39,985 nucleotides of DNA. Source: a virus. The stretch covers positions 1 through 39,985 of IMG/VR virus record IMGVR_UViG_3300032331_001951; one strand, 5' to 3'. A program made the position numbers and the translations under genes. Below are positions 1 to 7,119 of the stretch, in pieces (the stretch's first letter is position 1; each line of letters starts with the position of its first letter). The notes beneath the pieces are model-generated. The model ran no database searches. It saw nothing but the letters and a program-made list of their open reading frames with translations, and had not been told where the DNA came from.

Positions 1-1622
1 AACGTTTTAGCTAATTTACGTAACTCACCTGTTGCTGTGGTCCAATCGTCTTTGATGTCTTTTCTAATTGCTGTTAGGTATTCAGGATTTAACCAAGGGT
101 CTTTTTCGTTACGAACTTTTATTACTCCAGTTTCACCAAGTTCTTTCTTTTCTTTTTCATTTATATATGTTTGAGTTCCAGTACGAGCAATACCTGATGA
201 TCCAGGAATTATTCCAACCATATTATCAATAAACTTTGTGGCCGATAACATTGCTGTTGACAGCGGTTGCATTCCTATTTGTATCACGTCTTGGAATTTA
301 CGTGTGATACCTATTTGTTCTTGCACCATGGCATTGTAGCTAGCCAATGTTTGTTCTATTCCACCTTTGATTTGATCTGCTTGATCTTCTTTGGTCTCTT
401 TGCCTTTGGATGGCATTCTACCAGACATTTGCATTATAGCATTGAATGGCGCCAAGAAATCTGTTTTTCCTACTGTATTGACGAATCGATCATTGTTTTT
501 TCTAGTCTCCTCGGCACCTGCCTTTATTCCCGCCATTTTTTCGTCGTAAGATTTATTTTGATCTTGTAACCCTTCAGTAGCAACGTTTCCAATTGTGTTT
601 ATTATTTTTATTCCATCTTCACTAAGTGTACCAACTCCAGCTAATACATCTTGCATACCACCACGCACTGACTCTGGAACTGAATTTAGTATAGCAAGGT
701 TTGTCGCTAGTTGTTCTTTAATTTTATCTGCTGCTTCTTGTTGCCCTTCTCCTCTAAGCCTTTCCATTTCAGTTTGTTGCATCGATACATAAGCAGCATA
801 TCGATCATTTGACATTGCTTGTTCTAAGGCTTTTTGTTGCTGTTCAGCATTTGCTCCTGTAAGTTTGGTTACTAAGTCTTGTTGTTTGATAAAATCAGCA
901 GCCGCTCTAGCTTGTTCTGCTGTGGTCATGCTTAGTAATCTTTGTGAGTTTCCTAGCTGTGTGGTTGTTTTAAGAAAGTTTCCTAGTCCTTTAGAGATGG
1001 CTTCTTCACTCATGCCTAGGTTCATTAATTCAGCTTGCAGTCCAGTGCGTTTGACTCCTTCGGATAAATTAGCAAATGATTGTAGACCTATCTTTACTGA
1101 CCCGCCGAATCCAGCTAAACTTTCGGCATTTTCTTTGATCATTGCATTGAATTGAGGCAGTTGAGCAATGCCAAGACCAAACTGCTGCATGGTGTTAAAC
1201 ACACCCTGTAATCCTTCTTTACCTGTTGCACCTACACTGGAGATATCTTGATAACTTTTGTATAGTGCATCAGTTTGTTTGTTTACTAGAACAGCATAAT
1301 CACCTGCTTTAACTCCCAAATAGTCAAATGTTTTGCCCAAAGGACCTAATAGGGTTGTCAATGATCCAAAAGTTGATGCGCCAGCTTGAATAGCATCATT
1401 ATAGGCTGACTGGCCTTGATAACCTTGATTTAGGCCACCGGCTAATCTTCCTAAACTATCGGCAAATTTAGCAGATTCTCTTTGAAAATCTGCTAACTCT
1501 TTACTACTAGCACCGCTACCTAAACCACTAAGGCGAGCCAACCTAGCAGATTCTTCTGCCTGAATGCGGGCATATTCCCGCATCTGTGATTCAGTCATTC
1601 CGGGTGGTGGTGGTGCGCTCAT
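1..1622 (-). CDS. Tail tape-measure-like protein, N-terminal part (runs off the left edge)
   Basis: An open frame of 540 codons runs leftward from ATG 1622-1620 to the window edge without a stop. It is preceded by a good ribosome site (AAGGA, 6 bases before ATG). The protein begins MSAPPPPGMTESQMREYARI and is rich in Ala, Gly, Gln and Lys. It is largely helical in appearance, with heptad-like stretches (for example around residues 265-310) and no enzyme motif. Length, composition and position next to gp26/gp51, whose T4 neighbours include the tape measure gene 29, suggest a tail tape measure or another long internal tail protein. Its start lies 65 bases from that of gp26, in the opposite direction. 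The tape-measure assignment rests on context and composition, since I see no diagnostic motif. The reading frame itself is secure. Confidence 0.6.
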   Translation of the reverse strand, partial: MSAPPPPGMTESQMREYARIQAEESARLARLSGLGSGASSKELADFQRESAKFADSLGRLAGGLNQGYQGQSAYNDAIQAGASTFGSLTTLLGPLGKTFDYLGVKAGDYAVLVNKQTDALYKSYQDISSVGATGKEGLQGVFNTMQQFGLGIAQLPQFNAMIKENAESLAGFGGSVKIGLQSFANLSEGVKRTGLQAELMNLGMSEEAISKGLGNFLKTTTQLGNSQRLLSMTTAEQARAAADFIKQQDLVTKLTGANAEQQQKALEQAMSNDRYAAYVSMQQTEMERLRGEGQQEAADKIKEQLATNLAILNSVPESVRGGMQDVLAGVGTLSEDGIKIINTIGNVATEGLQDQNKSYDEKMAGIKAGAEETRKNNDRFVNTVGKTDFLAPFNAIMQMSGRMPSKGKETKEDQADQIKGGIEQTLASYNAMVQEQIGITRKFQDVIQIGMQPLSTAMLSATKFIDNMVGIIPGSSGIARTGTQTYINEKEKKELGETGVIKVRNEKDPWLNPEYLTAIRKDIKDDWTTATGELRKLAKT

Positions 1623-1660
1623 TTTGAGTCCTTGTAATTTTTAATCAAGTTTGATTTTGT

Positions 1661-1676
1661 CATAATTATATTTAGC
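1661..1676 (-). promoter_or_regulatory. Putative late promoter for the tape-measure-like gene
   Basis: Reading leftward, the sequence is GCTAAATATAATTATG, with the CTAAATAT octamer at 1675-1668. This resembles the T4 late -10 element TATAAATA. The distance to the ATG at 1622 leaves a leader of roughly 38 bases holding the AAGGA ribosome site. The same octamer occurs before gp25. On the + strand the overlapping TATATTTA (1668-1675) could serve gp26 divergently, but it is a poorer match. A gp55-type late sigma factor is encoded in this window. Confidence 0.5.
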
Positions 1677-1686
1677 GAGGAAAAAT

Positions 1687-2520
1687 ATGCTACCAAACAA
1701 CCCCCTAACTCAATACTTTCGACAACCAGCTATTCACATCAGATTGCCCAGTCAAGGCAAATTCTACCCACAAGGCACATTAAACATGCCACCAAACGGC
1801 GAATTACCAGTACTACCCATGACGTCAGTGGATGAGATCACATATCGAACCCCAGACGCATTGTTCAATGGATCTGCCACTGTGAGCGTGATACAAAGCT
1901 GTGTGCCATCCATTAGAGATCCCTGGAGCATGCCCAGCACAGATATGGATGCTGTGTTAGTGGCCATACGCATTGCCAGTTACGGGCATGGAATGGACAT
2001 TTCAACCACTTGTCCTGCGTGTGAAGAAGTAGAAGATGTTACTGTAGATCTGCGTCGGGTCAACGATTCACTAAGCGCAGGAAACTACGAAGAAAAACTA
2101 CAGATTGGTGATTTGGAGTTTTATTTCCGCCCTCTCACATTCAAATCTATAAATCAAAACAATCAGATACAAATGGAACAACAGCAATCCATTAGATCGT
2201 TTGAATCTTTTACTGATGCTGAACGGTCAGAAAAAATACAAACACTGATGACAGCCATCAATGACGCTACGTTGAGCACAATATCCAGTAGTATAGCTGC
2301 TATCAAATCACCCACTGCCTTGGTTACAGAATTTGAGTTTATTTTAGATTATTTAAAAAACACCGACAGCAAGAGCTTTAACTTGATCAAAGATCATGCT
2401 ATTGAACTTAAAAAACAAAGTGAAGTAAAACCATTAGATCTTACTTGTACCAGTTGCAAGCATGAATACACACAGCCGTTTACTTTGGATCTTTCAAGTT
2501 TTTTCGACAACGCCTCCTGA
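1687..2520 (+). CDS. gp26: gp26-like baseplate hub / tail assembly protein (T4_baseplate family)
   Basis: This 277-residue protein belongs to the family of T4 gp26, a baseplate hub assembly component. The N-terminal part (AIHIRLPSQGKFYP, then VLPMTSVDEITYRTPDALFNG) and the DPW motif are typical of the family. Two CxxC pairs, CPAC near residue 109 and CTSC near residue 254, look like a split zinc ribbon. The start ATG follows AGGAAAAAT. The gene ends with TGA at 2518-2520, but a slippery heptamer at 2499-2505 lets the frame continue into the gp51-like sequence. The product is therefore probably made in two forms, 277 residues and about 349 residues. This resembles the short/long pair of tail assembly chaperones in lambda-like phages. 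Family assignment is firm; the chaperone role is inference. Confidence 0.85.
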   Translation: MLPNNPLTQYFRQPAIHIRLPSQGKFYPQGTLNMPPNGELPVLPMTSVDEITYRTPDALFNGSATVSVIQSCVPSIRDPWSMPSTDMDAVLVAIRIASYGHGMDISTTCPACEEVEDVTVDLRRVNDSLSAGNYEEKLQIGDLEFYFRPLTFKSINQNNQIQMEQQQSIRSFESFTDAERSEKIQTLMTAINDATLSTISSSIAAIKSPTALVTEFEFILDYLKNTDSKSFNLIKDHAIELKKQSEVKPLDLTCTSCKHEYTQPFTLDLSSFFDNAS

Positions 2521-2593
2521 CACTTAGTTCAGAAGAGATTGATGAGTTAGTCGACCAGATGGATAAAGATTGTCGAATGATTCGTCAGGAGGC
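2499..2593 (+). promoter_or_regulatory. Predicted -1 programmed ribosomal frameshift signal between gp26 and gp51
   Basis: The heptamer T_TTT_TTC at 2499-2505 lies in the correct phase of the gp26 frame (codons AGT TTT TTC) for a -1 slip. Six bases later GCCTCCTGAC (2512-2521) is perfectly complementary to GTCAGGAGGC (2584-2593). That makes a 10-bp stem closing a 62-base loop and covering the gp26 stop codon. An alternative pairing, TTCGACAA (2503-2510) with TTGTCGAA (2570-2577), overlaps the slip site. After the slip, the -1 frame reads on through the whole gp51-like sequence. Spacer length and stem strength match known -1 signals. The 3' arm also carries AGGAGG, eight bases before an in-frame ATG at 2601, so internal initiation is a competing or additional use. 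Confidence 0.75.
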
Positions 2594-2735
2594 TTTAAAA
2601 ATGAGTTGGTTCATGCGAGGAGGATTAACTTATGATCAAGCCATGGCTCTGGGCATACAAGAACGTGAAGTTATCAATGACTTGATCAAAGAGAACTTGG
2701 AGACCACCAAAAAAAGTGGATTGCCATTTTTTTAG
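2505..2735 (+). CDS. gp51: gp51-like baseplate hub assembly protein, expressed as -1 frameshift extension of gp26
   Basis: This frame has no strong start of its own at its 5' end. After the slip at 2499-2505 it adds 76 residues to gp26, ending TTKKSGLPFF at TAG 2733-2735. The segment MSWFMRGGLTYDQAMALG and the terminal KSGLPFF are what I recall of short gp51-type proteins of marine T4-like phages. T4 gp51 acts as a catalyst of baseplate hub assembly. The region upstream of ATG 2601 (DELVDQMDKDCRMIRQEALK) looks like real coding sequence, which favours frameshifting or an upstream start. A 44-residue product starting at ATG 2601, behind AGGAGG, is also possible. No catalytic motif is visible. 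Confidence 0.75.
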   Translation, partial: RQRLLTLSSEEIDELVDQMDKDCRMIRQEALKMSWFMRGGLTYDQAMALGIQEREVINDLIKENLETTKKSGLPFF

Positions 2736-2787
2736 TAAAAAGGAAACTTTCATTTGTTAGTATAAGTAAACATAACAGGAGACAAGT

Positions 2788-3570
2788 ATGTTTATTCAAA
2801 ACAAGTACAAAAAATGGTATGATGCTATTATTAAAAAAGCACAATCAAGGTCATCAACATCCACATATTCTGAAAATCATCACATCCTACCACGTAGTCT
2901 AAGTGGTAGTGACCTAATAGAAAATATAGTCACACTTACTGCTAGAGAACATTTTATTTGTCATGTGTTATTGACCAAATTCACCACAGGTGTACACAGA
3001 CATAAAATGTTATATGCTGCTAACATGATGTCACAAGTATCAAGAGATTATCAAGAGCGTTTTATACCAAATTCAAGACTTTATGAAATGATCAAAAAAG
3101 AATTTGGTCAGATGCATTCAAAAAGATTAACTGGACGTATACTCACCAAAGATCACAAAGCAAAGATTTCGGCAGCCGGGCGTGGCAGAGTAAGTTCTCA
3201 AGAAACCATCGAGAAGCGACGTACATCGTGTACAGGTAAAAAACGTACACCTGCACAAAAAGAACGAATGCAGAAAGCACAGCTTAATCGTAAGGAAAAA
3301 ACACCAGAAGAAAAAGAGGCTATAGCTTTTAAACTATCTCAAGCACTAAAAGGTAAATCTACTGGTGCAAAGTCAGACGCACATAAAGAGAAGTTATCTA
3401 AGTCATTGGCAGGTAGAAATAAAGGTATTCCTAAGTCAGAAGAAACTAAACAAAAAATGCGTAAACCAAAATTAGAAGCGCACAAGAAAGCAATTTCAGA
3501 AGCACGTATTGCAAAATATAAAGCATTACGTGAGTTATCTGTTTCAAGACTTGCTACGCAAGTCTATTGA
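2788..3570 (+). CDS. HNH homing endonuclease with NUMOD3 DNA-binding repeats
   Basis: This 260-residue protein has an N-terminal HNH fold. His31-His32 sit in ENHHILPRS, Asn46 in ENIVTL, and His55 and His59 in REHFICH, the expected metal and catalytic positions. From about residue 115 to 225, several Lys/Arg-rich copies of the pattern SxExxxKxxxxxxGKxx appear (such as HKEKLSKSLAGRNKG). These are typical of NUMOD3 modules that grip DNA in phage homing endonucleases. The start ATG is preceded by AGGAG. It stands alone between gp51 and a convergent operon, with non-coding structured DNA behind it. Such enzymes are usually selfish elements that cut a related genome lacking the insertion. The cut site cannot be told from the sequence. 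The basic C-terminus is complete. Confidence 0.85.
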   Translation: MFIQNKYKKWYDAIIKKAQSRSSTSTYSENHHILPRSLSGSDLIENIVTLTAREHFICHVLLTKFTTGVHRHKMLYAANMMSQVSRDYQERFIPNSRLYEMIKKEFGQMHSKRLTGRILTKDHKAKISAAGRGRVSSQETIEKRRTSCTGKKRTPAQKERMQKAQLNRKEKTPEEKEAIAFKLSQALKGKSTGAKSDAHKEKLSKSLAGRNKGIPKSEETKQKMRKPKLEAHKKAISEARIAKYKALRELSVSRLATQVY

Positions 3571-3596
3571 TTCGCTGCGCTCATCAATGTTTTTTT
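3547..3596 (+). terminator. Probable rho-independent terminator after the HNH gene
   Basis: Two hairpins follow each other at the end of the HNH gene. AGACTTGC-TAC-GCAAGTCT (3547-3565) is a perfect 8-bp stem just before the stop codon. ATTGAT (3566-3571) pairs with ATCAAT (3583-3588) and is followed by seven Ts (3590-3596). The second stem is short and AT-rich, so termination may be partial. The T-run supports rightward termination only. Confidence 0.5.
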
Positions 3597-3603
3597 GTTT
3601 TAT

Positions 3604-3930
3604 TGACTTAGTATCATCTAGATACTGTGGTCATAATTCACCGTATGCACGGTGAATATGCATCATCTGAGTGACAGCAGTCATCTACGGTAATGAGATT
3701 GTAGTTTCCTACGCGGAGGCGGTTGACCGGTACCCCCTACTCAAGCTTCACATATCAACGGAACCCTAGTAACCCGATCGAGATCCAAGTCCTATAAGCA
3801 GGGGTTGTATCTGTTTCACAGAGCCCCGACCATTTGTTGCCTTAAGTTAGCAATTGCCTTTGACGTCCAAGTCCAGACCGGGTATCTCACCGTTCCTCAA
3901 TGGAGCCGGACCAAACATCCGGCACAGAGT
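3604..3930. ncRNA. Structured non-coding block of unknown class between convergent genes
   Basis: No convincing reading frame exists here on either strand, and base composition is visibly more GC-rich than the flanking genes. Several hairpins can be drawn: AGTATC/GATACT (3610-3626); ATTCACCGT-ATGC-ACGGTGAAT (3636-3657, perfect 9 bp); GTAG/CTAC (3701-3712), which on the - strand has a GAAA tetraloop; GGGG(3801-3804)/CCCC(3824-3827) enclosing TCTGT-TTC-ACAGA (3810-3822); and GCCGGA/TCCGGC (3905-3923). The 9-mer TCCAAGTCC occurs twice (3784-3792 and 3866-3874). The GNRA-type loop hints at leftward transcription, as a 3' tail of the SGNH transcript, but strand is not settled. I could not match it to tRNA, tmRNA or a group I intron core. 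A decayed intron next to the HNH gene is one possibility. Confidence 0.4.
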
Positions 3931-3936
3931 CGTAAT

Positions 3937-4941
3937 TTAAATTAAACTGAGAATAAACTCTTTATAAAGATTGTGCTGTTGCGGCCCTGGGTGTTCGTTA
4001 TCTGTGCCCAAGTCTTTAAAACAATCATGTTGATTGCCGGCAGAAAATGTTTGTTCATGGATATAATGATGATATTGTTTTTTGTCTACTAGATATCTTA
4101 ATGTGGAGTTGGCTGTTAAAATACCAATGATCAATAATCTTGCTTGAACTTTTTCGCAAAAGTTTATAGCTTGTTCAATGGCATAAATGTTCTGATAAAA
4201 TGTATTTTCGGATAGCAGTGTTTTTTCAGGTAAAATAGATTCTAGATTTTTTATAATTGTGTATTTGGCGTGGTTAACATGCAGTAATTTGTTATTGTGT
4301 ACATATGGTACTCGCCAATTATTAGTCAACCCCCAAATTACAGTATCCCCTGGGCGAATGTCGGATCGTAAAATTTGGTCAGTTGCCCATTGTATTGAGC
4401 TACCTGAACAAGTTAAAAAACTGCACGGCATACCAAGTTCACTTGATACTAGATTTCCGTACCTTTCACACTCGCTGACTCCGTATCCATGAGAAACACT
4501 GCATCCAACTACCCATAGCTGTGGCTGATCGGTAATGCGCTTATCAACCAGGCCAATGGGATCTATTAGATTTGATCTCAAATTCAAATTAACAATCTTG
4601 ACACTGGGAGACAACCCAAAAAGTAAATGCTCGGTTTGCCCTTGTATACAGTCAGTGGGATAAAGTGGATCAACTATTTTTTTGTCAGACCAGATTTTAG
4701 GTGGGCAATACACTATCTCATTGGCTAAATTTAACAACTTGATTATTATTGTGACATCTTTTGGTAAATCTCCTAATGATGTATATACAGTAGTGTCTTG
4801 CTCTAGATCCAAGTCAATGAAAGTTTCACAATTGTCATAGTCAATTAAAAATGCCGTTGGATCATACATCTGTGCAGATTCTGCCAAAGATTTATCTACA
4901 TCCCCTATAAAAATAGTGAGACGGTATCCACATTTCTTCAT
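3937..4941 (-). CDS. SGNH/GDSL-family hydrolase-like protein
   Basis: This 334-residue protein has all four blocks of the SGNH hydrolase fold in order. They are the Ser148 nucleophile in GCSVSHGYG, Gly in SGSS (179-182), Asn207 in WGLTN, and the Asp314-x2-His317 pair in DNEHPGP. These enzymes remove acyl or acetyl groups from lipids, sugars or glycans. The substrate cannot be read here. Residues 1-135 form an extra N-terminal domain I do not recognise. No signal peptide or membrane segment is evident, so it is probably cytoplasmic. It is the last gene of the leftward operon and starts two bases after the stop of the GIY-YIG gene. In phages such enzymes may modify glycans or host envelope precursors; that is inference. 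Confidence 0.7.
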   Translation of the reverse strand: MKKCGYRLTIFIGDVDKSLAESAQMYDPTAFLIDYDNCETFIDLDLEQDTTVYTSLGDLPKDVTIIIKLLNLANEIVYCPPKIWSDKKIVDPLYPTDCIQGQTEHLLFGLSPSVKIVNLNLRSNLIDPIGLVDKRITDQPQLWVVGCSVSHGYGVSECERYGNLVSSELGMPCSFLTCSGSSIQWATDQILRSDIRPGDTVIWGLTNNWRVPYVHNNKLLHVNHAKYTIIKNLESILPEKTLLSENTFYQNIYAIEQAINFCEKVQARLLIIGILTANSTLRYLVDKKQYHHYIHEQTFSAGNQHDCFKDLGTDNEHPGPQQHNLYKEFILSLI

Positions 4942-4943
4942 TT

Positions 4944-5372
4944 TTAAATCTTGTTTAAAATTTGCCTGCCATGTACTCTTACCTGTATATGGCCGTTGTA
5001 ATAATCTAGTGATTCCAATACCTGTCTACTGAACTGCTCGCGTGCCTCAATGTATGAGCATTCACTCTTGCTTGCACAGTAGTAGAGTATTTCTCTGGTG
5101 AAATTGTCGGTGCCTAGTTTTTCGATGTCTGCGGATAGCTCTGCGCTGGATCCATAATATTGTTGCCAATCTGAATCAATTTTGCTTCGTATCCGTTTTT
5201 TCTTCTTGATGCCGTTTTTTTGTTTGACTGTTCTGTAAGTGGTTTTTGAGAACTTTGCCAGTTTTTTGCCTATGTATTTGCGTCCAGTGAGATTATTTGT
5301 GATCAAGTAAACAAATCCTACACATGAGTCGGGCAATGTCTCCACCGGGGTGTTTTGATATAGCCATGTCAT
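4944..5372 (-). CDS. GIY-YIG nuclease superfamily protein
   Basis: This 142-residue protein carries the GIY-YIG signature as VYLI (21-24) and KYIG (32-35). It is followed by a Lys/Arg-rich stretch (residues 36-65), a WQQYYGSS motif, and a C-terminal YIEAREQF segment that supplies the usual glutamate. No separate DNA-binding module is attached, unlike typical homing enzymes of this class. It may therefore be a resident phage nuclease rather than a mobile element. The start has no clear Shine-Dalgarno sequence and lies 29 bases after the SDR stop. It is the penultimate gene of the leftward operon. Nuclease activity is inferred from the motif alone. Confidence 0.7.
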   Translation of the reverse strand: MTWLYQNTPVETLPDSCVGFVYLITNNLTGRKYIGKKLAKFSKTTYRTVKQKNGIKKKKRIRSKIDSDWQQYYGSSAELSADIEKLGTDNFTREILYYCASKSECSYIEAREQFSRQVLESLDYYNGHIQVRVHGRQILNKI

Positions 5373-5401
5373 GTTGCAGGTCGATTACTTGAGTCATATA
5401 G

Positions 5402-5986
5402 TTATGCCTTGTAGTTGAAGTTTACGTAAAAAGTTGCCTGTTCTATCGTTGTGTTTGCGTTGATATTTGTAGTATAGTTGATAAAGTTGCTGATGTCTTC
5501 TAGTTGTTGTCCATTGCCGGTCCATGTGGGCCTGCTACGGCTGAGTTCAGTATCCAATCGATCCAGTGTGAGCAAAGTGGTTCGAAATCTCACTAGATCT
5601 TGCTTGAATGCCTGTGTTCCTTGCCTGCTGGCATGGCTTAATGCTGCTTTGCTGGCTCTGTATGTTTCCCACCTAGGTTCGGGTGCTACAATGCTTTGTT
5701 CGCCCACAGAGCCAATATTAAAAATCCATCCGGATTTATCGGCTGCTTTCCAAGCATCGTAAACAGCCATGTATACCTGTGTCTGCCCAAAATCGGCCCA
5801 GGATTCTTGTGGTGGTCCATCAAACGCATTATTCACAAACACATCATACTCAAGACTCATCGCTGCGATTTCTTGATGATTTTTTGTGATATCAAATCCA
5901 TTTGTACGGCTTATACTCACAGCATCAAATTGTTCCACTAGGTGTTGTCCTAGTCCTTTATTGCCACCGGTTACTAACATTTTCAT
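5402..5986 (-). CDS. Short-chain dehydrogenase/reductase (SDR)
   Basis: The NAD(P)-binding motif TGGNKGLG lies at residues 6-13 of a 194-residue protein. It is followed by VNNAF (the NNAG-like motif), the catalytic Ser in NIGSVGE, and the YxxxK pair in YRASK. It is shorter than the usual 240-260 residues, lacking much of the C-terminal substrate loop. I place the start at ATG 5986, because it overlaps the upstream stop as ATGA and follows AAGGAGG at nine bases. An in-frame ATG at 6010 lies inside the radical SAM gene and would add eight residues. The enzyme should oxidise or reduce a carbonyl/alcohol in the cytoplasm. Tight coupling to the radical SAM gene suggests a shared pathway, but the substrate is unknown. 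Confidence 0.8.
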   Translation of the reverse strand: MKMLVTGGNKGLGQHLVEQFDAVSISRTNGFDITKNHQEIAAMSLEYDVFVNNAFDGPPQESWADFGQTQVYMAVYDAWKAADKSGWIFNIGSVGEQSIVAPEPRWETYRASKAALSHASRQGTQAFKQDLVRFRTTLLTLDRLDTELSRSRPTWTGNGQQLEDISNFINYTTNINANTTIEQATFYVNFNYKA

Positions 5987-7119
5987 CTTATGGATCCTCC
6001 TTGATCCCATACCTTGGTAAATTTACTACCACAGGTCATTGCACATTCAAATAACCTATGTTCATTGTTCCAACTATCTACTAGATCACTCCACATGGGA
6101 TTTTCAAATACACCAGCCAATGAATTGTTGTATATGTTGAGATTGTCCAGTCCATATCTTGACAAGAAGTCTGTGATCTGATTGCGTCCATTGTGCTGGC
6201 TCAATGAATTGGCACCAGGCAAGCTACCATCTCTAAATCTAGCATCATACAGATTGTGATTGAAAAAGTTGCAAGGTAGTACCACACCTTCGGCGTTGAT
6301 AGCCACTTTGTGTCCTAGCATAGCATCACAGCGTATGGGAGTAGTATCAAAATATTCTTTAACTGATGCATATTGATTTTTGAGATCGGGCAAAAACATC
6401 ATGCTGGTATTTCGATATTCTGGATTAATCGGTGGCTCTAATACCTGATTGCTATTTTTAATAGGCCATGAGTTGATCTCTTCCATAGTGTCATGATTGA
6501 GGAATCTGCCAGTTTTGCGAACTAAAATGTTATGGAATCCCATGCTGTTGGCCAGTTGTTTGGCCTGTTCAACTTGATGCTCGTTGTGCCGGAACACAAT
6601 GTAGTTCCATTGGGCACGGCCACCGGCATTAATAAACGCCTGTGCATTGGCCATGACTCGATGATATTTTACATTTTTGCGATAGAGATGTAAGGTATCT
6701 TCAAGCCCATCTATGCCAAAATCAATTTGACCGTATCCATTCATGATACCAGCTATCTCTGCCCAGTACTCAGGGCCATGCACACCACCATTGGTATGCA
6801 TGTACAACCATAGGCTAGGATTCTTGCTGCGAAAATCACGCAGTATTCCCAAGAAGTCTGGATGCATGATTGGATCACCATAACTGCCACAGAAGAATAT
6901 CTGTCTGAGACGGCTGCATAGATCTGTATCAAATGCACGGTCTATCACAGCACGATCAAGATGGGTCAATGGCATGTAAGGATTGATACCTTGGCCAAGA
7001 TCATTACGTGGGCATTGCGGACAAGCCGCATTGCAATATGTGGTTATCTCAATCTGATATTCGTCAATTTGAAAAAAATCAAACAAGGTCGATATCCGTG
7101 CTATAACTGGTAAACCCAT
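5983..7119 (-). CDS. Radical SAM enzyme with SPASM-like C-terminal cysteines
   Basis: The 378-residue protein has the [4Fe-4S] SAM cluster motif CNAACPQC, with Cys29, Cys33 and Cys36. A GSYGDP segment (78-83) sits at the place of the GGEP motif that binds SAM. C-terminal cysteines Cys264, Cys283, Cys359 and Cys363 could hold an auxiliary cluster, as in SPASM/twitch proteins that modify peptides or sugars. The ATG at 7119 overlaps the end of gp46 by 41 bases. An AAAGAG ribosome site lies just before it and no better start follows. Its stop overlaps the SDR start. Reductive radical chemistry in the cytoplasm is secure from the motif. The substrate (peptide, nucleotide or sugar) is not. Confidence 0.85.
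   Translation of the reverse strand: MGLPVIARISTLFDFFQIDEYQIEITTYCNAACPQCPRNDLGQGINPYMPLTHLDRAVIDRAFDTDLCSRLRQIFFCGSYGDPIMHPDFLGILRDFRSKNPSLWLYMHTNGGVHGPEYWAEIAGIMNGYGQIDFGIDGLEDTLHLYRKNVKYHRVMANAQAFINAGGRAQWNYIVFRHNEHQVEQAKQLANSMGFHNILVRKTGRFLNHDTMEEINSWPIKNSNQVLEPPINPEYRNTSMMFLPDLKNQYASVKEYFDTTPIRCDAMLGHKVAINAEGVVLPCNFFNHNLYDARFRDGSLPGANSLSQHNGRNQITDFLSRYGLDNLNIYNNSLAGVFENPMWSDLVDSWNNEHRLFECAMTCGSKFTKVWDQGGSIR

Noticed and set aside
267-1155. Three short rightward frames of 65-100 codons
   Set aside because: They are shadows of the leftward tape-measure-like frame, which is open throughout this stretch and has the better start and ribosome site.
3905-3923. Terminator for the leftward operon at the GCCGGA hairpin
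   Set aside because: The stem is sound but no T-run follows it in the leftward direction, so it is described only as part of the structured block.
3660-3930. tRNA, tmRNA or group I intron core
   Set aside because: I looked for a T-loop, an anticodon arm, tmRNA ends and the P/Q/R/S elements on both strands and found no convincing match; only an unclassified structured block can be claimed.
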